NCBI RefSeq assembly: GCF_028747805.1
Contig: NZ_CP114887.1
Span: 4,043,950-4,107,949, forward strand
DNA: 64,000 bases
Origin: Solibacillus daqui
GTDB lineage: Bacteria > Bacillota > Bacilli > Bacillales_A > Planococcaceae
Direction of reading: 5' to 3'
Of the stretch, positions 26,173 to 35,425 are shown piece after piece (the first letter of the stretch is position 1; every line of letters begins with the position of its first letter). The translations under genes and the position numbers were made by a program. The notes beneath the pieces are model-generated. The model was not told the origin of the DNA. It searched no databases and worked only from the letters and a program-made list of their open reading frames with translations.

Positions 26173-28191
26173 TTATTGTTCATTATTTTCATAATTAAAT
26201 TTAACTAAAAAGATAGTGCCTTCCGATCCTGTTTGAATTTCTATTTTTGCATTATGACGGGCAGCAATGGCATAACATACGCCTAACCCCAATCCAGTTC
26301 CATTATCTTTAGTCGTGTAAAATGGAGTACCCAGTTTCTCTAATACTTCAGGCCTGATACCTTTTCCTTGATCCCGCACTGCAAGTACCACACAATTTTG
26401 ACCTTCCTTGTAGGTGCTAATGGTTAGAACTTTCCCTGTGCTCATCGCTTCTAAGCCATTACGGTATAGGTTTATTAATAATTGCCGTATCTCATTACGA
26501 TTTAAAAGTAATTCCGGAATGTCATTTGTATCGACTTGAATATATTTATTTTGATTATACGCATCAATCTTTATTAAAGGAATAATATCGTGGATAATTG
26601 AATTTAAATCTAACATCTGCAAATCCGATTTCCTTGTATTACCCGTTGAGAGAAATTCAGTAATAATAGAATTGGCACGGTCAAGTTCTTCAATCATTAA
26701 ATTAAAGTACATATTATGTTTCTCATAGGTGTTCTCTTCTTTTAATAACTGCAAAAATCCTCGTACTGTTGTCATTGGATTTCTAATCTCATGGCTGATA
26801 CCTGCTGCCATTTGCCCTATTAAATCTATGTTGGATAACCTTTTCAATTCCTTCTCATATTGCTTTTTTTCCGTTATGTTTTTAAAAATACAACAAATAC
26901 CATTATCATACGGGTATGCAATAACTTCGTGCCAATATTCATCAGCGGTAGAAAGAAATTCGAAATGAACTGTAGTTCGCTCTGACATTGCACGATCAAA
27001 TTCCTTATACATAACAGTGTCAACGCTACTCGGGAAAACCCTCCATATATTCTTGCCTAATACATCTTTTGCTGTTTTTCTTTGTGGAAAATATTGATGC
27101 TTATTTACATACGTAAATTCCCATTTATTATTCAAAGTAAAGAATCCATCCGTAATACTTTCAATTACACTTGTAACTTTTTCATTAGCAGCAGCTAATT
27201 CTCTCGTTCGCTCTTCCACCATGCTTTCAAGTTGATCCATATATAACAAGTTTGAAAACGTAGGAGCTGTGGCATCAACGATAGATTTTGCCAGTTGAAT
27301 TTTGGAATTATTGTAATTGTGAGCTTTTTCCTCTTTGCCAACAACGATTACCCCTAATACTTCTCCCATTGAAACCAATGGAATCGTCAGTAACCCCTTA
27401 CTATCTATATTTTTTGTTTGAATAACCCCTCGGATCTTGGCTTCATAGCTTTTCTCCATCCAATCCGCTTCTGTCCAATCACAGTCCTTGCTTAACTTCG
27501 TTGTTTTTATCGTTGTTTTGTCTAGCGGGTCTAAAAGGTGGGCAGCCATGTTTTTACTCTCTAAAATCTGACCTAAGTAAAAAAAACATTTATCAAAACT
27601 CTCCTGTATCGAGGAACATATTGATAAATCACGGGTAACATTTAGTAACAGCTGCTTCTCGGCAATAAGGTTTTCCTTTTGTGTTAAATTATTTGCGTTT
27701 TGAATTGCGACCGCAGCCATATTTACATAAGCTTCCACACTTTGAATTTCTGAATCTGTTAAGTTCATTGGAATTCCATAATCAAATAAAAAAACCAGAC
27801 CAAATAACTCTTGCCCAAATGAGATCGGCAGGGCTAATAAGGACTTAATTTTGAACGCATCAACTGGTCTCGGATCCGGCCGATTATCCTTTGAGGTATC
27901 AGGGATATAGATGGTTTTTTTTGTTTCAATAACTTCTTTTGAAAGTAAGTCTATTTCAGGATCAATTACCTGAGTATCGATTGATACGCCATTTATCGTC
28001 TCTGGTTTTCCTGCAAACCCTCTAAATGTTCCATCTTCCTGGGGTAAATAAATTCCAACAGCGTTGCATTGAACAATCTCCTCTGATATCGCTATTGTTA
28101 CACGCTGCAATACCTCACGTAGTTCTAATTTTGTATTTATTATTTTTGTTATATTCGCGAGCCTAGAATATCTCGCCTGATCACTTAACAT
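26173..28191 (-). CDS. Orphan cytosolic sensor histidine kinase (GAF-GAF-PAS-HisKA-HATPase)
   Basis: 672 residues, no membrane helices. A GAF domain covers about residues 20-165 (VGIYLPQEDGTFRG, LLALPISFGQELFGLVFLF), a second GAF-like domain 175-315 (LLTIPLVSMGEVLGVIVVG), a coiled linker SMVEERTRELAAANEK, a PAS domain about 340-445 (ITDGFFTLNNKWEFTYVN, HEVIAYPYDNGICCIFKNITE). The kinase core has H-box AAGISHEIRNPMTT, N-box LINLYRNGLEAM, G1 VRDQGKGI and G2 GTGLGLGV. GGAGG lies 8 bases before the ATG. No response regulator is nearby. The core resembles the Bacillus sporulation kinases (KinA/KinE type), so feeding Spo0F is possible but unproven. Confidence 0.88.
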   Translation of the reverse strand: MLSDQARYSRLANITKIINTKLELREVLQRVTIAISEEIVQCNAVGIYLPQEDGTFRGFAGKPETINGVSIDTQVIDPEIDLLSKEVIETKKTIYIPDTSKDNRPDPRPVDAFKIKSLLALPISFGQELFGLVFLFDYGIPMNLTDSEIQSVEAYVNMAAVAIQNANNLTQKENLIAEKQLLLNVTRDLSICSSIQESFDKCFFYLGQILESKNMAAHLLDPLDKTTIKTTKLSKDCDWTEADWMEKSYEAKIRGVIQTKNIDSKGLLTIPLVSMGEVLGVIVVGKEEKAHNYNNSKIQLAKSIVDATAPTFSNLLYMDQLESMVEERTRELAAANEKVTSVIESITDGFFTLNNKWEFTYVNKHQYFPQRKTAKDVLGKNIWRVFPSSVDTVMYKEFDRAMSERTTVHFEFLSTADEYWHEVIAYPYDNGICCIFKNITEKKQYEKELKRLSNIDLIGQMAAGISHEIRNPMTTVRGFLQLLKEENTYEKHNMYFNLMIEELDRANSIITEFLSTGNTRKSDLQMLDLNSIIHDIIPLIKIDAYNQNKYIQVDTNDIPELLLNRNEIRQLLINLYRNGLEAMSTGKVLTISTYKEGQNCVVLAVRDQGKGIRPEVLEKLGTPFYTTKDNGTGLGLGVCYAIAARHNAKIEIQTGSEGTIFLVKFNYENNEQ

Positions 28192-28312
28192 TCACATAGC
28201 CTCCAATTATAGGCATAATAAAATAAACATAATAATATCAGTGAAAATCAAGACCAACCTGCCATTTTCGATTTTCTCCTGTATTCTTTTCTTACCCTTG
28301 TTTTACATAGAA

Positions 28313-28341
28313 TACCGCACTTACTTATGATACGGTTCTCC
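28313..28341 (-). repeat. rlmH 3'-end attachment-like site
   Basis: GAGAACCGTATCATAAGTAA encodes the last residues GEPYHK-stop of RlmH. TATCATAAGTAA equals the SCC attachment core known from staphylococcal rlmH. The repeated copies at 20.05 and 20.13 kb support its use as an integration site. Confidence 0.6.
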
Positions 28342-28800
28342 CTTAATAATCCGAAAACTACGGTAAATCTGCTCCACCAACACTAGCTTCATCAGCTGGT
28401 GAGGTAGCGTCATTTTCCCGAAACATAACTTTTCATCCGCACGTTTAAAGACCTCATCATGCAGACCAAGTGAGCCGCCAATGACAAATGCCACCTTGCT
28501 CTTCCCATACGTCATGAGCTCATCTAAATCGGTCGCCATTTCTTCACTTGTTTTCATTTTTCCATCAAGTGCTAGGGCAATGACGTATGTGCCCTCACTA
28601 ATTTTAGCTAAAATACGCTCGCCTTCTTTTTTCTTTACAAGTTCCATTTCCGCATCACTTAATTGCTCAGGTGCTTTTTCGTCTGGCACTTCGACTAAAT
28701 CGATTTTCGCATAGCCTCCTAAGCGCTTTACGTATTCATCGATGCCCATTTTTAAATACTTTTCTTTCAGTTTACCTACAGAAATGATAGTAATATTCAC
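28321..28800 (-). CDS. rlmH: 23S rRNA pseudouridine1915 N3-methyltransferase RlmH
   Basis: 159 residues, exact family length. A SPOUT methyltransferase: [23 protein letters not shown] start, [22 protein letters not shown] (SAM knot) and the C-terminal [28 protein letters not shown], all hallmarks of RlmH. It methylates pseudouridine 1915 in helix 69 of 23S rRNA on assembled ribosomes. The upstream region is rich in DnaA boxes; the 3' end is the probable insertion site of the neighbouring island. Formerly OrfX in staphylococci and YydA in B. subtilis. Confidence 0.96.
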   Translation of the reverse strand: MNITIISVGKLKEKYLKMGIDEYVKRLGGYAKIDLVEVPDEKAPEQLSDAEMELVKKKEGERILAKISEGTYVIALALDGKMKTSEEMATDLDELMTYGKSKVAFVIGGSLGLHDEVFKRADEKLCFGKMTLPHQLMKLVLVEQIYRSFRIIKGEPYHK

Positions 28801-28890
28801 AACTTATCCACCTTTACATTCCATTTACAAACATTTTATCCACAAAAGTTATACACATATCCACAAGCTATATCCATATGTTGTGTAAAG

Positions 28891-29055
28891 TTATTTACTT
28901 GATACAATATATGTTGCTTGCTGTTCACAGTAAGAGCAAGTTGTTGATAACTTTTTATCTTCTGATAAAAATTCCATCACAGGGTATTCTCCCGTTTCTG
29001 CAACCTGCATATCTAAAGCATGGTCTATATGGGTTTCACAGCTATATTTTGTCAT
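28891..29055 (-). CDS. CxxH/CxxC small protein
   Basis: 54 residues from the ATG at 29055, which has GAAGG 8 bases upstream; the longer frame lacks a site. The motifs are YSCETHIDHALD near the N-terminus and STTCSYCEQQATYIV near the C-terminus, giving a probable zinc-binding C..H/C..C set. It belongs to the short CxxH/CxxC family found between htrA and rlmH in many Bacillales. Function unknown. Placement between two DnaA-box groups is notable. Confidence 0.8.
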   Translation of the reverse strand: MTKYSCETHIDHALDMQVAETGEYPVMEFLSEDKKLSTTCSYCEQQATYIVSSK

Positions 29056-29137
29056 TTTAAAAGCCTTCTTTCTTTTCTGAAATTTCCACAAACTTATTCA
29101 CAATTTTAAGAATGTTATCCACAATCCATTGTAACAA

Positions 29138-29184
29138 ACAAAAAACGGGTAGAAAAGGAAAGCATTTTTCCCCCTCTACCCGTT
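29138..29184 (-). terminator. Terminator of the walRKHIJ-htrA operon
   Basis: AACGGGTAGA (29144-29153) pairs with TCTACCCGTT (29175-29184), with GGAAA/TTTCC continuing the stem, and on the minus strand TTTTTTGTTTG follows. It lies about 40 bases after the htrA stop. Confidence 0.85.
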
Positions 29185-29221
29185 GTGATTAAATTGTTAA
29201 TTGTATTCAGTTATCCACAAA

Positions 29222-30496
29222 TTATAATTGTGCATTTTCTACTAATTCTAATTGCGCTTCTACTAATTTCCCTTGACGGTACACTTTCATTTGTAAGGTA
29301 TCCCCAATTTGTTTTTCATTGTATAAATGTTTACGTAACTGAATTGCATTTTCGATTTTTTTGCCATCCATCTCAACAATGACATCATATTGTTGTAAAC
29401 CAGCTTTTTCAGCCGCCGATTCGCGTACTACTTGAGAAATTACCACACCACCCGTTACTTCTTGCGGTAATTGTAATGTTTGTTGTTGATAGAATGCAGG
29501 CACTTCTGCTAAATCAATTAATGAAATACCCATTGTTGGACGCTTTACTTCACCGCTTCTCTCTAATTGCTCAATGATTGGAATCGCTGAGTTAATCGGA
29601 ATCGCAAAGCCTAACCCCTCTACTGAAGATTGGGCAATTTTCATTGAGTTAATACCTATTAAATCCCCTGCAATATTAATTAACGCACCACCTGAGTTCC
29701 CCGAGTTAATAGCAGCATCTGTTTGTAACACATCTGTTGACCAATCTTCTACACCATCTTCGTTAAAATCAACTGGTACAGAACGGTCTTTACCAGAAAT
29801 AACACCTGTTGTCACTGACCCATAGAAATCTAATCCAAGTGGATTACCAATTGCTATAACGGTTTCCCCTTGTTTTAATACATCTGAATCACCAAATTGG
29901 GCAACCGTTTCAATACCTTTACTTGAAATGGAAATAATCGCTAAGTCTGTCCACATATCACTTCCAACTAATTGCGCTTCAACTTTTGAGCCATCATCTA
30001 ACGTTACTTCAATTTGTTTTGCACCATCTACTACATGATAATTCGTAACAATAAATGCTCGATTGCCTTCGATTTTATAAATTACACCTGAGCCACTTCC
30101 TACCTCTTCCATTGCTGAAGTGTTTTGACTCCAGAAATTCGGTGCCACATCTTGAATATTTGTAATACCGACAACTGCGCTCGATACTTTTTCTACCGCG
30201 CTTGTTACATCAGTTGTTACTTCCGTTGCTGTTTGTCCAATCGATGTACCCGTTGAATTATTCACTTGGCTAGAACCTGGTAGCTGATTTGCTAATGACG
30301 GTAACAGTAGCCAAAGTAATAGCACTCCAACAATAACACCACTTAGGCCAGAAACAAAATAACCCCACTTACTGCCACCTTTTTTATTTTTCTTATTTTG
30401 ACGTTGTTGACGTTCCTCTTCCTCACGTTTTAAACGTGCTTCAAGTTCCGCAACACGATCTAATTGTTTTTGTTCATCCTCTGGAAAATAACTCAT
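29222..30496 (-). CDS. htrA: HtrA-like membrane-anchored serine protease (S1C)
   Basis: 424 residues; the second ATG (30496) is preferred because AGAGG abuts the first. A charged cytosolic head (RLKREEEERQQRQNKKNKKG) precedes one membrane helix (YFVSGLSGVIVGVLLLWLLLP, about residues 45-65). The protease domain has His in IVTNYHVVDGA, Asp in WTDLAIISI and Ser in NSGNSGGALIN; a single PDZ domain follows (RESAAEKAGLQQYDVIVEMDGKKI). It degrades or refolds misfolded proteins outside the membrane. In B. subtilis the copy at this position is YycK/HtrC. Last gene of the Wal operon by position, about 150 bases after walJ. Confidence 0.93.
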   Translation of the reverse strand: MSYFPEDEQKQLDRVAELEARLKREEEERQQRQNKKNKKGGSKWGYFVSGLSGVIVGVLLLWLLLPSLANQLPGSSQVNNSTGTSIGQTATEVTTDVTSAVEKVSSAVVGITNIQDVAPNFWSQNTSAMEEVGSGSGVIYKIEGNRAFIVTNYHVVDGAKQIEVTLDDGSKVEAQLVGSDMWTDLAIISISSKGIETVAQFGDSDVLKQGETVIAIGNPLGLDFYGSVTTGVISGKDRSVPVDFNEDGVEDWSTDVLQTDAAINSGNSGGALINIAGDLIGINSMKIAQSSVEGLGFAIPINSAIPIIEQLERSGEVKRPTMGISLIDLAEVPAFYQQQTLQLPQEVTGGVVISQVVRESAAEKAGLQQYDVIVEMDGKKIENAIQLRKHLYNEKQIGDTLQMKVYRQGKLVEAQLELVENAQL

Positions 30497-30653
30497 TACA
30501 CTCATCCTCTCTTATTGTTTCTTTTCTTACTGTTAGAATACACAGGAAACATTAAAATTAGATGAAAATTATCTAAAACATGCTTAAAAATTAAAAAAGA
30601 ATGCAAAAGGAGTGCTCAGAATCACTTCTTGAACACTCCCTTCTTTACCCTAT

Positions 30654-31442
30654 TTAAATTGTCACAAGCTTTGTTGGGATATTGGCATCGGTATCATGCA
30701 AATTCAAGTATTCACCGGTAATAATCCCGCATGACTCTAGTGTTTGCGTGACACTCATATGCGCCAATTCCTTCATATTATTATCTTTACTTAAATGCGC
30801 TAGGTAAATTTGTGTTGGTTTTTCCGCAACAACATCGGCCATCGCGACTGCTGCATCTTCATTTGATACATGCCCAACATCTGATAAAATGCGGCGCTTT
30901 ATGCTCCACGGATACTTCCCCATTTGTAACATACTCACATCATGATTACTTTCAAATACATAGGCATCTGCTGCTGCTATATAGCCTTTCATTCGGTCGC
31001 TCACATAGCCTGTATCTGTGATAACGACCAATTTACGCCCATCCTGCTGGAATGTATAAAACATGGGGTCCGCCGCATCATGCGACACTGCAAAAGATTG
31101 AATATCTAAGCCACCAAATGTTTTAACCGTCTCCATATCAAAATGATAGCGCAAATCGGATGGAATATTACCAACTAATCCGTCCATCGCTCCCCATGTT
31201 TTCGCATTCGCAAAAATAGGAACATTATATTTACGTGCCACGACACCTAGCCCTTTAATATGATCACTATGCTCGTGCGTCACTAAAATTCCCGATAAAT
31301 TTTTCATGTCACGGTCAATTTCAGCAAACAACTGCTCCATCTTTTTGCCACTCAAACCAACATCCACTAAAAATGAATGCTCTTCATTTTCTACATATAT
31401 TGCATTGCCAGAACTGCCACTAGCTAAAACGCTAAATCGCAT
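30654..31442 (-). CDS. walJ: MBL-fold exonuclease WalJ (YycJ)
   Basis: 262 residues. Metallo-beta-lactamase motifs: [14 protein letters not shown] (HxHxDH), [21 protein letters not shown] and a final HVSNEDAA and [10 protein letters not shown]. The start [18 protein letters not shown] is typical of YycJ. The family is a DNA 5'-to-3' exonuclease linked to mismatch repair and to cell division coordination; its presence in the wal operon is conserved. Begins 15 bases after walI. Confidence 0.93.
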   Translation of the reverse strand: MRFSVLASGSSGNAIYVENEEHSFLVDVGLSGKKMEQLFAEIDRDMKNLSGILVTHEHSDHIKGLGVVARKYNVPIFANAKTWGAMDGLVGNIPSDLRYHFDMETVKTFGGLDIQSFAVSHDAADPMFYTFQQDGRKLVVITDTGYVSDRMKGYIAAADAYVFESNHDVSMLQMGKYPWSIKRRILSDVGHVSNEDAAVAMADVVAEKPTQIYLAHLSKDNNMKELAHMSVTQTLESCGIITGEYLNLHDTDANIPTKLVTI

Positions 31443-31457
31443 TATTAAAACTCCCTA

Positions 31458-32288
31458 CTACTCCAAATCCTCTTCAGGCTCAACAATTTCTGATAAGTCA
31501 TTTTGAATTTCTACAATCTTGCCATCCACCGCATTTACAAAATGAGTTTCCTCTGATTTATCAGCTAAGCGCACACGTACTTCCCAAGTTGGGGCAAATA
31601 CTTGTGTCTGTGTTAATTGCACAATTGTTGAATAGCCTAGATTTAATTTTAAAATTTGAGAATCCGGTTTCAATAAATTTTTACCATATAAAATTTGTAA
31701 CACTTGAATCGGTGTTAGTAAATTTTGCTGTTTTTCTAGTTTTTCATGTTTTTCTAGCATCGTTTGCTCATACGCTACAACACGTTCATCATCATTCCAA
31801 TAAATTTTCACATAACCACGAACATTATAGTAAAGTGTTAAATCATTTACCTTTTGGAAAAAGGTTGCAACTTTATTTTCATTATCAATATTCCATAATA
31901 CGTAGGAATCCCCTTCATAAACATGGCTATGAAGGAATTCTGTAAATTTATCGTGCGCTCCACCTTCCTGTAGCTTCACAGGCTTTTCCATCGTCACCAT
32001 CAGTTTATTACCATTTTCGATTTCTGTACGCTGATTTGCAAAATACGGCACTTCAGAAGGTGAAAAATTTTTGATTTGACCGGAATAATAAGCCGCGCTT
32101 TCATTATTATTTGGTAAGGCATTATACGTAATATTATCCTCTTTCAAAAGCGATTCAAATTTTTTCGTCTCACCAAGTACTTCTATTTCTTGCCCTTCAT
32201 TGTAGCGCTGTAAATATTGCGTGTATAAAAAGATATTTAATATTAAAAATACCCAAATAAAAATTGTCTTCGTTCTATTCCAATCCAT
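31458..32288 (-). CDS. walI: Two-component regulatory protein WalI (YycI)
   Basis: 276 residues with one N-terminal membrane helix (TKTIFIWVFLILNIFLYTQYL, residues 5-27) and an extracellular YycI domain ending in LADKSEETHFVNAVDGKIVEIQ. With WalH it forms a membrane complex that regulates the WalK kinase (inhibits it in B. subtilis, activates it in S. aureus). Its ATG overlaps the end of walH by 14 bases, with GGAGGTG inside walH as ribosome site. Confidence 0.93.
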   Translation of the reverse strand: MDWNRTKTIFIWVFLILNIFLYTQYLQRYNEGQEIEVLGETKKFESLLKEDNITYNALPNNNESAAYYSGQIKNFSPSEVPYFANQRTEIENGNKLMVTMEKPVKLQEGGAHDKFTEFLHSHVYEGDSYVLWNIDNENKVATFFQKVNDLTLYYNVRGYVKIYWNDDERVVAYEQTMLEKHEKLEKQQNLLTPIQVLQILYGKNLLKPDSQILKLNLGYSTIVQLTQTQVFAPTWEVRVRLADKSEETHFVNAVDGKIVEIQNDLSEIVEPEEDLE

Positions 32289-33588
32289 TCATTACACCTC
32301 CTATTTGTTCAGGTGTAATGCGTGTCCAAACGTTGTCAGAAATGATAAACCAGCTTGGATCTAGAATATACGAGTCCGGGTTTTGCATTAAATAATAGCC
32401 AACAACAATCTCATCCACTTCATCAAATGAATAGTCCTTTGAATTACGCAAATATTCCACAACCGCTTCACCTGAAGGCAAACTTTGCACCGCGCGCTCA
32501 TTCGGAATATCTCTTTCAATTGAATAATACGGACGACGATAACGGAATAGTCTGTTTTCTCCCCAAGTCGTTATAATCCGCGTCGTTGTCATATTGCTAT
32601 ACACCGGATAGCCATGTAAAAATAGCTGGTATTCCATGATGTGCTTTCCAATATTCATCGAAGACAAACGGAAATCAGATGTAAAGCCCCCATGGTCATT
32701 CACAAATTCAAAGCTATCTAATAACAATCTTGAGGATGGGATCGGCGCTATGCTTTCTGCAGGTGGGTATACATAATTTAAAATACGATTTTGCGTATCG
32801 ACCGTCATTAATGATGTACCATCTGTATACCTTACTGATTGCTCGTTTTCTACATTAGGTTGCACAATAGAAGGATCGGGAAAAACAATATTTTTAAAGC
32901 TTTCTGGTAAAAATTCATCAATTAAATACGTATATTTTGTAGCCCCAAATGTCCCCTGTGGCACATATAAAGAATGCAGTGAATCACGCTCAACCTCTAC
33001 ATAGCTTGTATAATTTTTCGAAGGCTGGATTACCTGTGTTAAAAAACGTTGACCACTAGCCAAATTGACATAGCCTTGCAGCAATAAACGCTTTTCCGTA
33101 TTTAAAAATAATAGCTGAAGCTGATCTTGTTCTTCCGCATTCGACCAATCGATAATCAAGCGGTTGAAGCTTATATCCAACTCGTCCTTTTCAACAAACG
33201 GTAATACATTCGAAAAAGATTGCATTGGAATTTCTTCATTGAAAAATAAAGTTGCTCGATTATTTTTGTTTATTATTTCATTCATTTTAGGATCTGTATT
33301 AATTAATTTTACATCTTGGACTTGCCAAGTAATGAAATTTCTATATAGCTCATTTAATACACCATTTGAAACGGTCCCAGTAAATGCATCATTTTCGCGA
33401 AATAATACGCGATACGGCTTGAGCACATCCTGCAATTGCCTTTGGTCTCCGATAAGTACCTCTTCTACTTGTGTTTCTTCAATGAGCTCATAATCTGGCT
33501 GGTAATTCCAAATGATGAGTGTTAGGGCAACACTTAAGAACACGAGGAACACTAATAAAAATGATTTTATTTGCTCAACATATTTCAT
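32275..33588 (-). CDS. walH: Two-component regulatory protein WalH (YycH)
   Basis: 437 residues from the ATG at 33588, which overlaps the walK stop as ATGA; GGGGGA lies six bases upstream. One N-terminal membrane helix (SFLLVFLVFLSVALTLIIW) and a long extracellular YycH domain (YVPQGTFGATKYTYLIDEFLPE, LFLHGYPVYSN). Partner of WalI in setting WalK activity. Confidence 0.93.
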   Translation of the reverse strand: MKYVEQIKSFLLVFLVFLSVALTLIIWNYQPDYELIEETQVEEVLIGDQRQLQDVLKPYRVLFRENDAFTGTVSNGVLNELYRNFITWQVQDVKLINTDPKMNEIINKNNRATLFFNEEIPMQSFSNVLPFVEKDELDISFNRLIIDWSNAEEQDQLQLLFLNTEKRLLLQGYVNLASGQRFLTQVIQPSKNYTSYVEVERDSLHSLYVPQGTFGATKYTYLIDEFLPESFKNIVFPDPSIVQPNVENEQSVRYTDGTSLMTVDTQNRILNYVYPPAESIAPIPSSRLLLDSFEFVNDHGGFTSDFRLSSMNIGKHIMEYQLFLHGYPVYSNMTTTRIITTWGENRLFRYRRPYYSIERDIPNERAVQSLPSGEAVVEYLRNSKDYSFDEVDEIVVGYYLMQNPDSYILDPSWFIISDNVWTRITPEQIGGVMNGLE

Positions 33589-35420
33589 TCCCAATCCCCC
33601 GCCTCATCAAGTTCATACGGTAATGTGAAGAAGATTGTTGTTCCTTGCCCTTCCTCACTTTCTGCCCAAATTTTCCCTCCATGTGTTTCAATCATCTCAC
33701 GTGCAATTGCAAGACCTAAACCAGTGCCACCCATAGACCGTGCACGTGCACGGTCTACACGATAGAAGCGGTCAAAAATACGACTGACATTTTCTTTCGG
33801 AATCCCCATACCATCATCGGAAATCATAACGCGCAGCATATTGTCATGAACCGTAAAGCCAAAGCGAATATTACCGCCATCTGGAGAATATTTCAGGGCA
33901 TTCGAAATAATATTATCAATTACTTGTGTTAATTTATCGGTATCTATATCGACATAATAACTTTTCTCTGGTAATAGACGTACAAATTCAACATTTTGGG
34001 ACTTTGACATTTCAAAGCGGTCAATAATACGCGTAAAAAATTTATTAAACTCAACAAATTCAAAATTAAGCTCATACTCTTGACTGTCCATTTTTGATAG
34101 CTGTAATAAATCATTTACTAGACGAATCATGCGCTCCGTTTCCGTTTGTGTAACATTTAAAAACGTTGGTGCAATATTTTCATCACGCCACGCCCCATCA
34201 GCTAGTGCTTCTAAATAGCTACGCATCGTTGTTAGTGGCGTACGTAATTCATGCGATACGTTTGCTACAAATTCACGGCGTTCCATATCGATTTTTTCCT
34301 GCTCGGTAATATCATGTAACACGGTAATAAGCCCGTTCACAAAACCCGTTTCCTTTTGAATAACGGAAAAGTTCGCGCGTAAAATATACGGTGTATCACT
34401 CATACTAAAGTCAAGATTTACCGGATCTTTCATATGAATCAAATCTTCAAAACTATATTCTTGATCAAGTCTTAATACCGACGCAATTGGACGATTTAAC
34501 GTTGTTTCACGTGAATCATGCAATAATTCAAGTGCAGGTTCATTAATTAATATAATTTTCCCTTTACGGTCTGTCGCAATTACGCCGTCCGTCATATTAC
34601 TTAATACACTCGCTAGCTTGCGTCGCTCTGCCTCTGTTGTAGATTGTGCTTCTTGCAAGCGATTCGTTAAATGGTTGAATGCAATAGCTAATTGTCCAAT
34701 TTCATCGGTACCGTAAACACGTACTTTACGTGAATAGTTCCCTCTTGACATTGCCTGTGCTTGCTTTCGCATATCGGAAATTGGACGCGTAATTGTACGC
34801 GCTACTAAAATACCTAAAATAATGGTAATGACTAGCGACATCGCTATTCCTGCAGCAAAAATACGGTTAATCTCATTTAACTGTTCATAAACCTTCTCGA
34901 TATTTGATTCTACATAAACTGCACCGATTACCTCACCACTCGGGCCAACTGTATCAGTAATAGGGGCAGCGAGCACCCACACACGCTTCCCTGTATCACG
35001 ATCCAATGAAATGGAATCAAGCAACGTCTCTGCTGAAATCGACTTACGTATAATTTCTTCGTTTGCCCGCTGACCAACTTGTGCTTGATTGTTTGCATCA
35101 GACGTTGCTAAAATACGGTTTCGGTTATCGACGACATTGATTTTGTTAATATCCTGGGTCGAAAACTCCTTTAAAATTGTCCCTAAGCTTTCTTCACGCG
35201 ACGGTAGTGTATCATCACGCTCTTTTAACATTTCCTCACGAATGCTATAGTGCACTAATTCAATGCGCTGACGAATCGAATCTTGGAAATTGGTTTTCAA
35301 ATTGGTTTCTAGCTGCTTCATGAAGTAAATCCCAATAATTTGAAGAGCAATAATAATCAACAGCATATAAATCAATACAAGCTTTACATGTATTGATTTG
35401 AAGAAACTTACTTTTTGCAT
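33585..35420 (-). CDS. walK: Sensor histidine kinase WalK (YycG)
   Basis: 611 residues, the normal WalK length. TM1 (VLIYMLLIIIALQIIGIYF, about 12-31), an extracellular Cache-like PAS domain, TM2 (FAAGIAMSLVITIILGILV, about 185-203), HAMP, a cytosolic PAS (LSNMTDGVIATDRKGKIILIN), HisKA with ANVSHELRTPLTTMRSY and HATPase with NALKYS, ISDDGMGI and GGTGLGLAIAREM. Essential kinase that phosphorylates WalR to control peptidoglycan hydrolases. A parS-like 16-mer occurs within it. Confidence 0.97.
   Translation of the reverse strand: MQKVSFFKSIHVKLVLIYMLLIIIALQIIGIYFMKQLETNLKTNFQDSIRQRIELVHYSIREEMLKERDDTLPSREESLGTILKEFSTQDINKINVVDNRNRILATSDANNQAQVGQRANEEIIRKSISAETLLDSISLDRDTGKRVWVLAAPITDTVGPSGEVIGAVYVESNIEKVYEQLNEINRIFAAGIAMSLVITIILGILVARTITRPISDMRKQAQAMSRGNYSRKVRVYGTDEIGQLAIAFNHLTNRLQEAQSTTEAERRKLASVLSNMTDGVIATDRKGKIILINEPALELLHDSRETTLNRPIASVLRLDQEYSFEDLIHMKDPVNLDFSMSDTPYILRANFSVIQKETGFVNGLITVLHDITEQEKIDMERREFVANVSHELRTPLTTMRSYLEALADGAWRDENIAPTFLNVTQTETERMIRLVNDLLQLSKMDSQEYELNFEFVEFNKFFTRIIDRFEMSKSQNVEFVRLLPEKSYYVDIDTDKLTQVIDNIISNALKYSPDGGNIRFGFTVHDNMLRVMISDDGMGIPKENVSRIFDRFYRVDRARARSMGGTGLGLAIAREMIETHGGKIWAESEEGQGTTIFFTLPYELDEAGDWE
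34503..34518. promoter_or_regulatory. parS-like ParB site within walK
   Basis: TGTTTCACGTGAATCA, one mismatch to TGTTTCACGTGAAACA. Over coding sequence, so chance is possible, but oriC-proximal parS sites inside genes are normal in Bacillales. Confidence 0.5.
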
Positions 35421-35425
35421 GTAGT

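Larger units (their letters stand above)
20047..28341. mobile_element. Candidate SCC-like island inserted at the 3' end of rlmH
   Basis: The 3' end of rlmH (28313-28341, minus strand) is repeated imperfectly at 20047-20074, and partial copies lie at 20122-20150 and about 26140-26156. The shared core is ATCATAAGTAA at the two best copies plus 20122-20150; staphylococcal SCC elements use the same place in rlmH with TATCATAAGTAA-like sequence. Content is accessory: riboswitch-controlled surface protein, IS remnant, orphan kinase. No ccr recombinase is present, so this is either a remnant or an element moved in trans. Boundaries are inferred from the repeats only. Confidence 0.5.
28804..29219. 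promoter_or_regulatory. DnaA-box cluster around the rlmH 5' region
   Basis: Seven DnaA-like 9-mers in about 420 bases, all in the same orientation: TTATCCACC (28804), TTATCCACA (28836), TTATACACA (28849), ATATCCACA (28857), TTATTCACA (29094), TTATCCACA (29115), TTATCCACA (29211). Three are perfect. Clusters outside oriC are known to titrate DnaA or let it regulate nearby genes in Bacillus. Confidence 0.8.
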
